From the NCBI GenBank assembly GCA_025267735.1, contig CM046299.1, forward strand, positions 18,002,232-18,066,231: a stretch of 64,000 nt of DNA, written 5' to 3'. Positions 49,801 through 59,610 of this stretch are shown here, in pieces. Numbering within the stretch: the stretch's first letter is position 1; the number at the start of each line of letters is the position of its first letter. A program made the position numbers and the translations under genes. The stretch is from Mactra quadrangularis. Lineage: Eukaryota > Mollusca > Bivalvia > Venerida > Mactridae. Under the pieces are notes generated by a model that saw only the letters and a list, made by a program, of their open reading frames with translations, did not search any database and had not been told where the DNA came from.

Positions 49801-52442
49801 CGATGCATTCTAATTTTCTTTGACGACATGAAATGAAGTATTTTCTCTACATTTTCTTTCATTTCTGAATATGTAGATGGTACTTCATGTACTCCAGGAA
49901 TCCTTTCACCAGCTGAAGAAAAAATACAAACAGAATTACACTAGACTACATATATATCACAACAGCTTGAACAAAAAATTAAATTGTACATGTACTTAAA
50001 AAAGTTCTCATTTAAATTTATTAAATTGAAATTTATATAACTCTCAGTGGCATATACATTAACCCTGCTAATTTAAATACTCACAACAGTACTTTTGTAC
50101 CCATGATTGATAGAATAGATTTCTGTAGTATTGAGTTTATCAAACAATTATCAAGTATTTAAACCAGGGGATTATTGTATGTGCTGAACAGTTGAATAAA
50201 CTTCATCAAAACAAGTACCAATTAAATTGTTACACTGTTTATATACATAAATATGTTTATAAAGATTTACAGGATTCAATCTACTTAGTTTTTCAGCAAT
50301 TAAGTGTAATCAATTCAGCACTGGAAGAATCGGCGAAAACAATTGTCATTATGAGCTTCAAATCAAATGTGTAATGAACAAAATGTTCAATAATGAATTA
50401 TTTGATGCAAAATGCCCAAACAGTTATCAACCCAAAATAATACAAACTATAATGCCAATGACACTCTAGTAGTTTTTAAGTAACTTTCATTCTAAACAAT
50501 TGTCTCTCTCAAAAAAAAACATCATCAATTTCAACTAAGAATTTGTAACATAAATGCTGGGTAGCAAATAAGCCTAGAATGTACCATAAAAATAATGGCA
50601 TAATCTTTCTCAGTCAAACTATTATATAAAAAGTCCAAATTGAAAACAGGAAGTAAACTCACAAAGATTTGCCATGAAATGTTGCATGCCAATATTCCAG
50701 GGGCATAGCAAGGGCTTTTTAATGTGTACGCAGAATTCTAGGGGATCAAGGGCATGCCCCCCGAATTCATTTTCTGTAGATCATCTCATGAGTGTTTTAG
50801 CAGCTATTCAATAAGAGTTTGTATAATTCATTCCAGGCACTAATATAGAAAGACAACATTCGTACAACTTATCATTCATTTCCAATCAGCTTTCAAAGAA
50901 TTATAGTCTGGAGTCAAGACATACAACAAATTTAAACTGCAAACTCGACTCCCAAAAGGCATGTCCCATTGAAACATAACTTGACATAAGGTTAGTAAAA
51001 TAATGAGCAGTTTTGATTTACACACCCTAGCCCCCCTAGGCCTAATTTTTTATTGCATTTTTGGCGTTTGTATTTTTACGATTTTCTGGATCAATGTATA
51101 CACAGCTGCGTACTCTGTGTAATGCGCTTGTATTCATATATACTCATTTGCATTTAAAATAGCTTTTGTAGTGATGCAGTGAAAGAGGTTTTCCTTATGC
51201 TAGCAAAATTTCTATGACTTGAGAAACCATAGATTTACTTATAAGTACCTCAGGTAAGATATACTTACATATAACATTTATAAGATCTATAAATGCTACA
51301 CCATCTCTAGTATCATTACGTAAATCTTCAACTAGTCTAGCTCCAGGCTTCTTTTTTAATTGTGAATTAATCCATTTCATATATGCATCTAATTGATTCT
51401 GAAATATAATTTTTTTACATAAATCCTCCATGGAATAAAAGCATTTCACCGAATATATTTCACATAAGGTAATTGTAAATTAATTTATTAAGTCTCATTG
51501 CAACTGCTTAAACAAAACTTGATTAATTGCATCAGTGGCCAATAAATTAACCCCACTGAATTAAGTAAACACAACAGTACTTATGAACTCATGATGAATT
51601 AAAAAGATATTTATATCTGTTTTTTGATAATTTTATGGACAATGATTATTGAACAAATATTTAGTATTTAAATCAGTGGAGTTAATGTTTATGCAATTGG
51701 CATTTAAATAAAAAAAAATATTCTTTTCTTTTTTAACAAAATATGTACAATGCCATATGTAAAGTAGAAAACAGGCACTTATAGACTTAATAACAATAAC
51801 CAACTTCATTTAGCACAGTTGGTAGCCAACCTTGATTACAAATCTAGAGTACCAAAGGGGGTATGGGTTTAAATCCCATCTGGGGAGGTTATACTCTTGC
51901 ATGAAAATTTGACATTAATGTCAATTTTCCTCCATATTTAAGGTATATGAAGGAGTTTCCGGCCTTGTGGAAGGGTAGGTAGGCGAGTACTGGTTATAGA
52001 CAAGGGTCAAGGAAAGGTAGGTCAGGTGTGCTGAACCAGAGACATAGATAACATGATATCTAATTCCCTGACTGAACTGCAACACCATAAAAATTTGTGA
52101 TGGCACATTTTTAAACCCAGTATAAATAAATAAGAATATCATATCTATCATAACTTAAGTATATCACATATTTAAACAAGCAATTCTCACTTAAAACTTC
52201 TAAAACACATAACCACAGACTGAGGAATGAATACTGAATATTTTGTCCCATCCCAGACTTGGGCATGCCCGCCCATCCCAAATATAGTGACATAAATTTG
52301 TTTGTAATAAAACAAACAATAACATTGAAAACAATACAAATAACATCTTGATATAAAATAAACATACATTCCAATCAACAAGAGTGCCACCAGAGTGACC
52401 GGAACTATCAGTGTCCGGTGACTTAGCTGGTGACATCGCCAT
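28098..52442 (-). CDS. DIXDC1: Dixin (DIX-domain-containing 1): CH domain, coiled coil, DIX domain
   Basis: I joined 18 minus-strand coding exons, all with GT-AG borders and matching phases: 52442-52368, 51398-51269, 49912-49787, 47649-47495, 46760-46669, 46139-45892, 45233-45064, 41446-41366, 40522-40418, 39694-39590, 38559-38506, 37894-37748, 36938-36840, 34937-34767, 34227-34128, 31849-31738, 28828-28720 and 28178-28098. They sum to 2160 nt, 719 residues plus stop; vertebrate dixin is of similar length (about 680). A calponin-homology domain spans about residues 26-145, a Ser-rich linker about 150-280, a heptad-type coiled coil about 305-530 and the DIX domain about 638-719. Dixin is known as a cytoplasmic positive regulator of Wnt/beta-catenin and JNK signalling; it polymerises with Dishevelled and Axin through DIX, and the CH and adjacent region links it to actin. 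Domain order and junctions leave little doubt of identity. Introns are heavily invaded by repeats. A weak ATTAAA poly(A) candidate lies at 27765-27770. Confidence 0.95.
28945..29125 (-). mobile_element. tRNA-derived SINE, family D, copy 2 (dixin intron)
   Basis: Minus strand: a tRNA-like head containing TGGACTGGTAATCATTGGAT and B box TTGGTTTGAATTCC, then AGGAAACCTA-type core and GACCAGGAATCGGACTC. It lies just upstream of the exon at 28828. Confidence 0.6.
29382..31552. mobile_element. 2.17-kb non-autonomous TIR element rich in ACACGAT
   Basis: Terminal inverted repeats read TACAGATATCGGAACGTGCA at the left and TACAGATCTCGGATCGTGCA at the right (two mismatches; AGTT follows in both). TA lies at both outer edges. 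ACACGAT recurs about 16 times, denser toward the ends, and ACACGCACGAT is tandem at 31480-31520. An internal unit of about 400 bp is duplicated (about 29895-30290 and 30295-30690). No transposase frame is present. It lies wholly in a dixin intron. Confidence 0.75.
32247..33134. repeat. Minisatellite, 47-bp unit, about 19 copies (dixin intron)
   Basis: The unit is two half-units sharing ATTTTCACTAG: one continues CTCAAATCA, the other TCTCTGACTTCAGGAT. Copies vary at a few positions (TCTCTG/TCCCTG/TGCCTG, ACTTC/AATTC, and 45-bp forms with CTCAATCAA), so it is not a recent uniform expansion. Confidence 0.9.
33386..33510 (-). mobile_element. tRNA-headed SINE fragment
   Basis: The minus strand reads CAGGGACAGTGGTTCAGATCCCGGA-type B-box sequence (GGTTCAGATCCC), then CTTTGTAGTGTTTGG and AGTTGTCAACCACTTG. 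The A-box part is weak. Confidence 0.4.
35038..35345 (-). mobile_element. tRNA-derived SINE, family C, full head and body
   Basis: The minus strand begins GTGTCACCCGATTAGCTCAG with a tRNA-like A box (TTAGCTCAGTTAGTAG) and B box TGGTTCGATTTC, followed by a body ending GTTGCTACGGTATTAAA. Body pieces recur at 62448-62600, 62998-63095 and 63905-64000. Confidence 0.7.
35616..35846 (-). mobile_element. tRNA-derived SINE with shared core domain, family E, copy 1
   Basis: The minus strand starts GCCATGGCGTAGTGGTTAGC, has B box GGGTTCGAAACCC, then the core seen on the plus strand as TTTCCTGGACACTTATCTAT near 35690, and ends in a poly-A-like tail (plus-strand T run). The second copy is at 49520-49733. 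Confidence 0.8.
36840..45233 (-). CDS. DIXDC1: Dixin coiled-coil exons
   Basis: Exons 45233-45064, 41446-41366, 40522-40418, 39694-39590, 38559-38506, 37894-37748 and 36938-36840 begin in or return to phase 0 and, apart from the first, have lengths in multiples of three (81, 105, 105, 54, 147 and 99 nt). They encode long Gln/Lys/Glu/Leu helices such as [17 protein letters not shown] and [14 protein letters not shown]. Any of these symmetric exons could be skipped without a frameshift, so alternative coiled-coil lengths are possible. The intron between the first two (41447-45063) holds the large repeat complex described separately. Confidence 0.88.
37193..37564. mobile_element. Tc1/mariner-like MITE, near-perfect TIRs, TA duplication
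   Basis: The left end CACTGCCCTCCAAAAGTTTC continues TTCACA; the right end is its exact complement (TGTGAAG..GGAGGGCAGTG). TA dinucleotides at 37191-37192 and 37565-37566 are the expected target duplication. At 372 bp with no transposase, it is a MITE. The CA(C/G)TGCCCTCCAAAAGT end is typical of Tc1/mariner relatives. Confidence 0.88.
37917..38162 (-). mobile_element. tRNA-derived SINE, family F, copy 1
   Basis: Minus strand: a tRNA-like head with GTGGTAGGATGTGTGCTTTA and degenerate B box, then a body ending at plus-strand CTGCTTCCATATACATGTTC. It is colinear with 38612-38855. Confidence 0.65.
38612..38855 (-). mobile_element. tRNA-derived SINE, family F, copy 2
   Basis: The minus strand has GGAGCAGTGGTCCAGTGGTA (A box) and CTGGTTTGAACCCC (B box), a better kept head than at 37917. 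It lies 700 bp from copy 1, with the 54-nt dixin exon 38559-38506 between them. Confidence 0.72.
38888..39455. mobile_element. AAGAGCTGTC-ended composite repeat with about 180-bp internal units
   Basis: It starts AACAAGAGCTGTCCGTAAGA with CAGCGCGCTCG and ends GACGCTCGGGTGACAG then AAAGTCGAACTAAAAA. Internal units repeat CCAAGTTTGAGTTGAATAT, GATAGTATTGAAGTTA and GGGGCAAAACTCC two to three times. The termini resemble 13234-14170 in inverted orientation. Confidence 0.7.
42080..43400. repeat. Diverged tandem repeat of about 150 bp with ATGGCCGCC/GGCCAT palindromes
   Basis: Units carry AAGATGGCTGCCAGTCAGCC followed by ATTTTGAATT near 42104, 42247, 42381, 42900, 43052, 43200 and 43352. Spacing is 134-152 bp, except where the LINE fragment intervenes. 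The core is a short inverted repeat (AATGGC..GCCATT), and AAGATGGC resembles a YY1 site. Confidence 0.75.
42653..42840 (+). pseudogene. 3' end of a non-LTR retrotransposon (LINE) ORF, remnant
   Basis: Frame 42653-42784 reads [20 protein letters not shown], then [17 protein letters not shown] and a TGA. The REEAP-x-CIPC...VKHILLDC pattern is the C-terminal tail common to reverse-transcriptase ORFs of CR1/Jockey-like LINEs in invertebrates. It is followed by a short-repeat tail (AATCAATCAATAAATCAATC), as expected for such elements. An in-frame stop lies just upstream, so this is a 5'-truncated copy. Confidence 0.7.
43669..44539. repeat. Perfect (CCAA)n / (GGTT)n microsatellite, 871 bp
   Basis: About 218 uninterrupted copies of the tetranucleotide run from 43669 to 44539. 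Because four and three share no factor, all six frames stay open, reading PTNQ repeats on plus and GWLV repeats on minus; these are not genes. It lies in a dixin intron, so the pre-mRNA would carry (GGUU)n. Confidence 0.98.
44556..44588. repeat. Terminal hairpin of the TATACCCCCG repeat family
   Basis: TATACCCCCG and CGGGGGTATA pair around AAAACTTCGTTTG. It sits 17 bp beyond the (CCAA)n array. Confidence 0.65.
47096..47460 (-). repeat. Dispersed repeat R370, copy 1
   Basis: On the minus strand it is colinear with 62630-62985, sharing ATGCTGCGTTATGT, CATTTGGTTAG, CGCAAGGAAACCACTGC, TCATGCATATTCATGAAAAC and TTTTGCCAGTCAA. It ends 35 bp from the dixin exon at 47495. No coding potential was recognised. 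Confidence 0.7.
47495..51398 (-). CDS. DIXDC1: Dixin calponin-homology domain exons
   Basis: Exons 51398-51269, 49912-49787 and 47649-47495 encode the CH domain. Diagnostic stretches are [33 protein letters not shown], then [28 protein letters not shown] and [20 protein letters not shown]. The last two match the conserved second half of the dixin CH domain, including the KDIVDGN turn rebuilt over a phase-1 junction. The domain is single, unlike the tandem CH pair of spectrin-type actin binders. Confidence 0.93.
47761..49514. mobile_element. hAT-like TIR element, 1.75 kb, non-autonomous
   Basis: Ends CAGGGCTTGAACTAGAC and GTCTAATTCAAGCCCTG are inverted with one mismatch. Inside the left end ATTTTCAGGGGTCAAAATCA repeats in tandem with a 21-bp period. 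I see no 8-bp target duplication and no transposase. A SINE follows six bases later. Confidence 0.65.
48442..48492. repeat. Near-perfect 22-bp stem hairpin
   Basis: CTGATGAACATAACCAGTAA-GC pairs with GC-TTACTGGTTTATGTTCAT-CAG around a 6-nt loop. It lies inside the hAT-like element. Confidence 0.65.
49520..49733 (-). mobile_element. tRNA-derived SINE with shared core domain, family E, copy 2
   Basis: The minus strand has AGTGGTTAGCATGTCTGACT and B box GGGTTTGAACCCGG-like sequence, then the core and a T-run (plus strand) tail. It is colinear with 35616-35846. It ends about 50 bp from the dixin exon starting at 49787. Confidence 0.78.
50036..50197. mobile_element. MITE family M1, copy 3 (dixin intron)
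   Basis: The left arm ACTCTCAGTGGCATATACAT continues TAACCCTGC..TTTAAATACTCACAAC; the right arm is TATTTAAACCAGGGG..GTATGTGCTGAACAGTTG. Confidence 0.6.
51524..51706. mobile_element. MITE family M1, copy 4 (dixin intron)
   Basis: The left arm is ATCAGTGGCCAATAAATTAA-CCCCACTGAATTAAG; the right arm is TTTAAATCAGTGGAGTTAAT-GTTTATGCAATTGGC. It lies about 125 bp from the first CH-domain exon. Confidence 0.58.
51796..52132 (+). mobile_element. tRNA-derived SINE with shared core domain, family B, copy 2
   Basis: The plus-strand head TTAGCACAGTTGGTAGCC (A box) and TGGGTTTAAATCCCAT (B box) are followed by GGCGAGTACTGGTTATAGAC, GGTCAGGTGTGCTGAACC and a TTAAACCCAGTATAAATAAA tail. It is better kept than 16545-16800. 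Confidence 0.75.
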
Positions 52443-52789
52443 CCTGAATCTAGTCAGCGAATAAACATAAACACTGATCTATTCCTTATCATTATTCCTT
52501 CAGGATGTTCCACGAATGTTCATTTCAATCAAGTTTGATCACTTCCATCACCAAAATACAGTTCACATGTTGGTGACAGTATTAACTACTTCATTTATCA
52601 TGACAGTCATTTGAAAATGTTGAAAAATCCACTCAAAAAAGTCAATTGTTAAGAAAATATTTTGCTAATTAGCTTTGTCCTGAAAACCACTTGTTGCAAA
52701 ACCATGTAGTTGACATTAGTAACCGCTTAAAAAACGCTCGTGCTGACTTTAACTCGGAAACTAACAGAACATTTGAACAATAATAATCA

Positions 52790-53045
52790 AGAATAAATAA
52801 AAATGGAACATATGAACGAGTCAACACATGACCCGTGAAATTAGGGCAACAAAATCTGTGTACGAATGTCAATTTGACATCCGTTCCAATAATGGACGCT
52901 CACGCTTATTCATAATGATTGGGATGACAACAAACCGTTGTAAGCAAAAATACCCGCCTTACGCAATAAACCCCGCCTTAATTGATATGACTCCGCCTTG
53001 TAAGTCCCATGGTGCATTTGTATACAATTCGTGCGAATTAGACAA
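52790..53045. promoter_or_regulatory. Possible promoter region upstream of the dixin short first exon
   Basis: This stretch lies 350-600 bp upstream of the ATG at 52442. It holds three CCGCC boxes in 45 bp (ACCCGCC, CCCCGCC, TCCGCC at about 52950-52996), rare in this AT-rich neighbourhood and resembling Sp/KLF sites. No TATA box is obvious. The call rests on position and composition only. Confidence 0.3.
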
Positions 53046-55153
53046 GTAAATGTCAAATTTTGTGACTATTTTGAGCAATTAAACATTTAAAACATATATT
53101 TAAAGCATCTATATGTGTGCAATGAATTTTTTTTATTAAACAATAACGATATTAGATTGGTTTATCAAGAGCACTACTGCAACACATATAAATCATGTAT
53201 AAAAGTCCACGTGAATAATACGTTTCAGAAACAACCATATGTCTAATCGAGAAAGCTTACTTGTATTTTAATGTCGAACAAAATAATTATAACCCAGTAA
53301 ATACTCAGTAAATATATATAACCTGTATGTGGCTATGACCGAATTAATGATAAAATATAGTTACATGTATCATAAATTGTTCATTTGCTGTTTTTAAATA
53401 TAAAATGTACTACTATTATTAAAGAAGGTTGAATTTACCCTCGATGCATGTTCGTTTACAATCGTATGCTACGCTCAGTTGATTTCGTAAAATATTATAT
53501 TTATTATTTAATTAGAATAAATTTAATTATATACTAAAATATACTCCAATCATGTTAAGTTTAAAGTTTAACACGACAACTTTATGATTATGTAAGCCTA
53601 AGGTCTGAGTATTTCTTAAGCACGTTAATACAAAACATCATCATACTCTGAGAACTTAATAACACCAGAGACATAACTGACACGTTTCCTTGATCTCCAC
53701 TGCCCCGCATTTTTACTACATATATACAAATTTTCACAAACTCATTTACTTGTAATATTGTACAATCTGCAAAAAAATTGGGTCCCAGTAAGAAACAATT
53801 TAAACTCAGTAGTTTAAAAATTTGACCAAATAACCCTCGAGGTGAAACAGTAAACAGGGTACCGATATATGCGGTTTGGTAATCTGACCACAAGACCCTG
53901 TGATGTTTTCACCAAAATGGTATTAGTAAACAAATCTTTAGCTACTCTCTAAACAAGACCATCAAGGAATTCAAAGAGCGAGGTAATAAAAACCAAACCA
54001 CCTGTCGTAATGATAATGTATAGTTGAAAATTAGAGACCACATTCCAAGGGTACCAATTACGAATAACTTAACACGCGACTGTCCAATTACATGATGTGT
54101 GAGGCTATTTATAGGTCAGTCATCAGAGCAGATAGTATTATATTCATATCACGAAATCAATACGAGGCAGGTTTACAATGAACTTTGAGCGAAATTTGAT
54201 GTTGTCGACAAAACCAAAATATTTTGTTAACAACTAAACATATAAAAATGACTGCACTACAGATCGGCTTGGAATTCCTTGAAATATCGACACATCCCGA
54301 TTCATGCTCTTACCTTCGTGAATATTCTAAAAATCATTTATTCGAGTATAGTTTGTATTATTGACAATGTAATAATTATATGCCTTATTCGTAACGATAG
54401 GACGAAGTTCATGCATATTTTAAAACATATTTTTTTGCATTCACAAAGGTAAAATTCCCTAAGTGCATTTCGCTGTTTGAAATACATGTATACAGTGTAT
54501 GTGTTGGAGATCATAATGCTTACAAAACATGCTATTTCTCTTTGATTGAACAATGAGTTGAACATTTTTTTCATACATTAATTAACTGATTTGTTTTGTA
54601 TGGATTAAACTCATTAAACAATACTTCATCGCGAATTATTTCAGAAGCATTTGACGAGAGTGAGTAATAATCGCTCATTAATATAAAATAGGGTCAATTT
54701 TAATTTGTGGTTAATAGCCTGTAATTAGTCTAGTTTAACAATCCCTCGTTAAAAGTTTATGTGAATAATGTGTCAGTATTTTGGAATCATTCCAGAATTC
54801 ATTCCAGTGGTCATAAAGTACTACTATACTTTCGAAACAGGGGATATTCTGTTATCTAATTACAACATTGTCACAGGAGATTCTATATTGTACTTTGAAA
54901 CATATCCCTCCTTCTTTTAATATTTTTTATATTCATTATAAGAAGTGGAACTATTTTTTTTAAAAAAACGATCCTGTGAAACTATGTACATAATAAAGTA
55001 TGGAACTTTCGCAATATATACATGAACGATTAGTTCTTTTCTATCCATGAGGTCAAATGGAAATTTTGAGCTGTTATGAATGTTTAGCTGATATTTTGTC
55101 TTTAATACGAACAACTTGTTGAAAATGAATTAAATAATTGCAAGGTGCCTTAC
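53046..55153. other. Non-coding stretch between the two dixin first exons
   Basis: AT-rich DNA with no recognised exon or named repeat. Confidence 0.5.
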
Positions 55154-55459
55154 CTCAATTCTACCGGAAGTCTTACTAGGTCGTCTTCCGGTTTTGACAG
55201 AAGGTGGAGATAGGGATCGATCTGATCCTTTAGCTGAACTTCTCGAGCTTGCAACCCCTGACCTTGGTAACAAAGGTGATGCATGTCTTGACGATGAGGT
55301 ACTGCTGGGCCCACTTTGTGATTTCTTTATGTTGAGCTCGACTCCCAGCATAACACGTGGTGAGAGTCGAGTAGGGGGTTTCCCAGTGATCAATGTCGTC
55401 TGCATTGGTTTATCTGGCAGGACATTTTTATTGTTTAAATTATTTAAAATGAATGACAT
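55154..55459 (-). CDS. Candidate alternative first exon of dixin (basic, Ser-rich N-terminus)
   Basis: A minus-strand open stretch begins with ATG at 55459 (MSFILNNLNNKNVLP) and runs 102 codons to a strong donor (GAG|GTAAGG) at 55154. It is rich in Ser, Arg, Pro and Lys and has no recognised domain. It ends in phase 0, exactly the phase needed to join the dixin exon starting at 51398; the 52442-52368 first exon also ends in phase 0. Joining it would give a 796-residue form. It could instead be a 3' or internal exon of an unseen gene. The opposite strand is also open here but lacks splice signals that make sense. Confidence 0.55.
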
Positions 55460-57527
55460 TTTTTTCTCACTTAGTCAGCTTGTTCCACATGATTGTATTA
55501 ATATGTTTATTAATCCAGATTATCACTCTGTGGTACAATGACTCACAAAAGAAAAATAATTCGTCACTTCTATTTGACACAGAATTTACGAATATAAAAT
55601 CCATGATATATCCATACTATTCTAGAACGAAACCGTCACTTCGATTTGATGTAGGCTTTACAAGTTTATAATTCCCAGTATCCGATCTTCTAGAAAAAAA
55701 TTGCTAAATCCACTATACTTCCGTCACTACCATGCAGAAATAAAAGCGGTAATCATTAAAATACATATATGTTCAAAGTTACGCATATTTCTTATTGTAA
55801 TACAACTGTACATACATATTTGTCAAGTTGAATTGCAAAGAAATTGCTTTGTTTAGCTGAATTCATTAATGAAAGTTTTTATTTAAGTTTAATGGTCCGC
55901 ATCAGTGAGCACTATTCACTACCTGATTGTATAAAATAAACAAGAGGAGGTTAATTATTTTACCTAATTAACAAATCATGTAAAAAGATCGAATGAAAAG
56001 TTTCACAGTTTTAATCAATTGTAATCAAAGCGTGTGTCCATGCATTTTAAGAAGTACAATTACTCATACCCTCATTCATGTATGTGTTTCACTTTTGTTC
56101 TTAATACTATACTGGTTACTCACAGTGAACTACATACATGTTACCCTATGAGTTGATTATTTCCCACAGTTTAAGTGAATATATTAAACATTTTAACATA
56201 ATATAAACTTTAATTTTATCCCTTAGATAATACTTTAAATAACCCAAATATCTTAACTATTGCAACTATTTAACAAAACTGGTATTTCGCATTAAACCAA
56301 GTTGGTATTTAAACGTTATATTTTGTTATCTCTTTTAGCCTTTGTAACAATGTTAATCTTATTATTAAACAAAAACATTATACATAAAAGGTGTTTGCCC
56401 TGACCTTTCATAGATTACAAAGACTACTTCAAATGATTAAGTCTCCAATTTTTTGCTTATAATTTGTACAAATCATGGACGTATAAATATTGTCCTGAAC
56501 AAATTCAGTGTAAATAAAGTTTTATTGGAACACAGACATTTAATCAAACTTGTAAAATTGTTTCACATTAATCACCCTATTACACAAATAATCCATTAAT
56601 TATTTTCATATTTTATTGTAAAATTATGTAATTTATAGACGAATACAGGTAATATCCGGTAATTAGGACACTTTTTGTCTAATTAAGCGTTTTTTCAAGT
56701 TTGTGTTTTTAATTCAAATTGTCTTGATATACGCGAATGTCGTACAGTTACAAATATTTTCTACAAATTTCTTGCCCTAAGTTTTTGAGCGAAACAAGCC
56801 TATAAATACATGCAGATTTTCATTATTTATATCATGTATTAGATTTTAGACCCCAGCTGGTTTGATAATTATGACAAGATATTAAGTTATTTTTTATATC
56901 TTTAGACGACGAATAAACATCATTTTCACCTGAGCATTTAAATAGCTAAAACTTATCAATTGAATAGTTTGAAAGAAACTTTGCACAAACATGTGAATTT
57001 CGTAATTTTATACAACCATTATGGGTGATTAACAAAAACTATTGATATAATAACTTGTAATACTGCATTTATTTTGCATCGCATCAGCACAAAAACGCGG
57101 AATAGCAATAATTGAGAATTAGAATAACGTCATGGAATGGTTGTCATGACGTCATTTATTTTCTTGTATTACAACATATTATATAACATCACATCATATC
57201 ATACATGATCTTACTCAATATTGTTAATATTATATATATCAATAAGAACTATCAATATTAACCAACTTTGCAAGGTATTAACTATTTAGTACGCCTGTTA
57301 CACAATACAACTACATTTCTCGTTTCCGCCGTCTATTGATCCAAACACATTCAGCATGGATGAAAGTTCAGAATTATATTGAACTCTTCAAATTCCTCTC
57401 AATTAATTCCATGACTTCCTCAGTTTATTAACATGTAGGAAACCTTTCAAGTCATCTTAAAACGATGAACGCTAGAACCTATTCTGAGAATGTTCATCTG
57501 TACATTTAACGAGGTATACGAGCTATG

Positions 57528-57648
57528 GCTATACATTAATCCCACTGATTTAAATACTCACGACTAAATTTTTATACACACGTTCGAGTTAAATCAGCGA
57601 GGTTATATAATATATGCGCCACTGACAGTTAAATAAAATTTAACAATA
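57528..57648. mobile_element. MITE family M1, copy 5
   Basis: The left arm has ATACATTAATCCCACTGATT then TAAATACTCACGAC; the right arm has GTTAAATCAGCGAGGTTATA and ATATGCGCCACTGACAG. Confidence 0.58.
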
Positions 57649-58492
57649 CTAAAGATATTTTAAAAGTGAAAAATTAAAATTAAAGAATTAATTTACCACT
57701 CCAAATTAGTGTCACATAGATTTCAACCTAAACCCTCGATCAAAATAGTATAAGAAATATGAATTTGTCGAGGTATATCAGAACACTGTTTTAAAATTCC
57801 AAGCATAATTGTTTTTTCATTCCGAGCACAGTTCATCCCACATGTTTAAATATCCATCGGAATATTTTATACTATTCATACATTCAAACGTTTTCTAACA
57901 CACGACTTGTTACGCATTCCTCTACAAAAAAACTTTTTCTATAAGATCAGCTATTAACTTTGCCTGAACAAAAACAGTCATTCAAAACACATAAAAAAGA
58001 GAAAAAAAATTTAACGTATAACAATAGAAATTGTTTTGCAAGTTTTTGTTTTCTTCATCGCGTTTATTTTTATCTCGAGTAACTCTAGACCTTAACTATC
58101 AATGAACAAAGACATGTTGCCAAAATCTCCTACAGTCAAACATGAATGAATACAGACATTAACTTTGGTAGTTTCATGTACACTGTCTCCGTTCAAGGAC
58201 TATCAACTCTTTAGATCAACCGAGTCTTGTCTCCAGGACCCACAGGGCTATTCACCACCGGACGAGAAAAATACCCAAGTTGTTTTTGAAGTACTATTGT
58301 ATACATGCACACAACTTGCCCGTAGAACATTTATCTACTTTCACTTCACGCTTAATTTATTCACGGTTCATAGACGAAACAAAATCTCCCGCGTGCATTT
58401 ATTATTTACCTGTTGTACTTAATGGGTTTGAAAAATATCTCCCGCCGATTTGAAGTAAACTCGCACATCCTTCGACCATTGACTATCCGTAT

Positions 58493-58760
58493 AGCTCCAC
58501 AGTCGCAAAAATCTCAGCGGAAATTTTAACTTTAGTTTAAATTTTAATTAATTAAAATCCCTTAAAGATGTAATTATTCCAGAACACATCCGTCGCTAAA
58601 ACTTAATTGGAAATGTTAACATCACGAAAATCACTAAATATTATAATTATTCCAAAACTCCTCAGTTTCTAAAACTTAGGTGAAATTTTAACTTCACGAA
58701 AATCACTTATAGTTATTATTTCTTCAAAACTCCACAGTCGCAAAATATGTCGTCCACAAA
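58493..58760. repeat. Diverged tandem repeat of about 110 bp, three partial units
   Basis: The units share CTCCACAGTCGCAAAA-type starts, GAAATTTTAACTT and CACGAAAATCACT, with ATTATTCC joins. Confidence 0.5.
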
Positions 58761-59539
58761 AATCACTCCCTATAAACAAATTGACTGAATTATGCACATA
58801 TATTTATACGTCTCATTTAGGGATTTTCATCCATGTGTATAATGGAAATAGTTGTCCCTAATGTTAACTTTGTTTATCACTAATTCCATAGCAACAGCTT
58901 AAAAATTCTAAGATTATTATTCCGCACAGTTTAAGCTCATGTCATTAATAGTCGTCAGTGCGTGTTATCACCGCGATGATGGACATTTTAATGACCCCTT
59001 GGCCAGCTTGACCCCTCCCCACGTGACCTCTCACAGCTGCTGACCGTGTATAATGAAAGGGAACTTTTTAATGAATTCATCAGACGAGATATTGTGGGAA
59101 ACGCTGTGTTTCGTCAGATAAATTAAAGTCAACATACATAACTTGACTTAAGGTAATTCATCAATGCTGTGTATATGTATACAAATTTATACCACAAATA
59201 CAGAGAATGTTTAATCAGGCAGTAAAGATTTACTTGTGGTCAAAGTATTAATTTAGTGATTATTTCATACATGGCTACTGTAGGTAAACATCTCGACTGC
59301 CTCTGATGTAATTATACGTCTGGTTACATATTGTACAAAGGTATTAAAACTATCCACGCAATACCGATGTCATGATAATGGCTTATATCAATCGGAGCAC
59401 CTCGGCGATTCATTAGTAGTTAATGGCTGAAGAGTTCCGAATGGGCTAATGTTGTATCATTCGGAACACCTCGCCCATTCCTAGTCCTTGAGGGTTTAAC
59501 GCCGTGTCAACACAATTTAGATTATTTATCGGCGACCAG

Positions 59540-59610
59540 TGCGTCTAGCCTAGATTTCCTGGACCCTTGTCTATAACCACTATTCACCTACCTTTCCACA
59601 TAGTCGACCA
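59540..59610 (-). mobile_element. Isolated SINE core-domain fragment
   Basis: Plus strand: GATTTCCTGGACCCTTGTCT then ATAACCACTATTCACCTACC, the same core as in SINE families B and E. No tRNA head is attached. Confidence 0.5.

Noticed and set aside
55194..55541. A 115-residue plus-strand frame opposite the dixin alternative exon
   Set aside because: The minus strand carries a good ATG and strong donor in the right phase; the plus frame has neither splice signals nor a recognisable domain.
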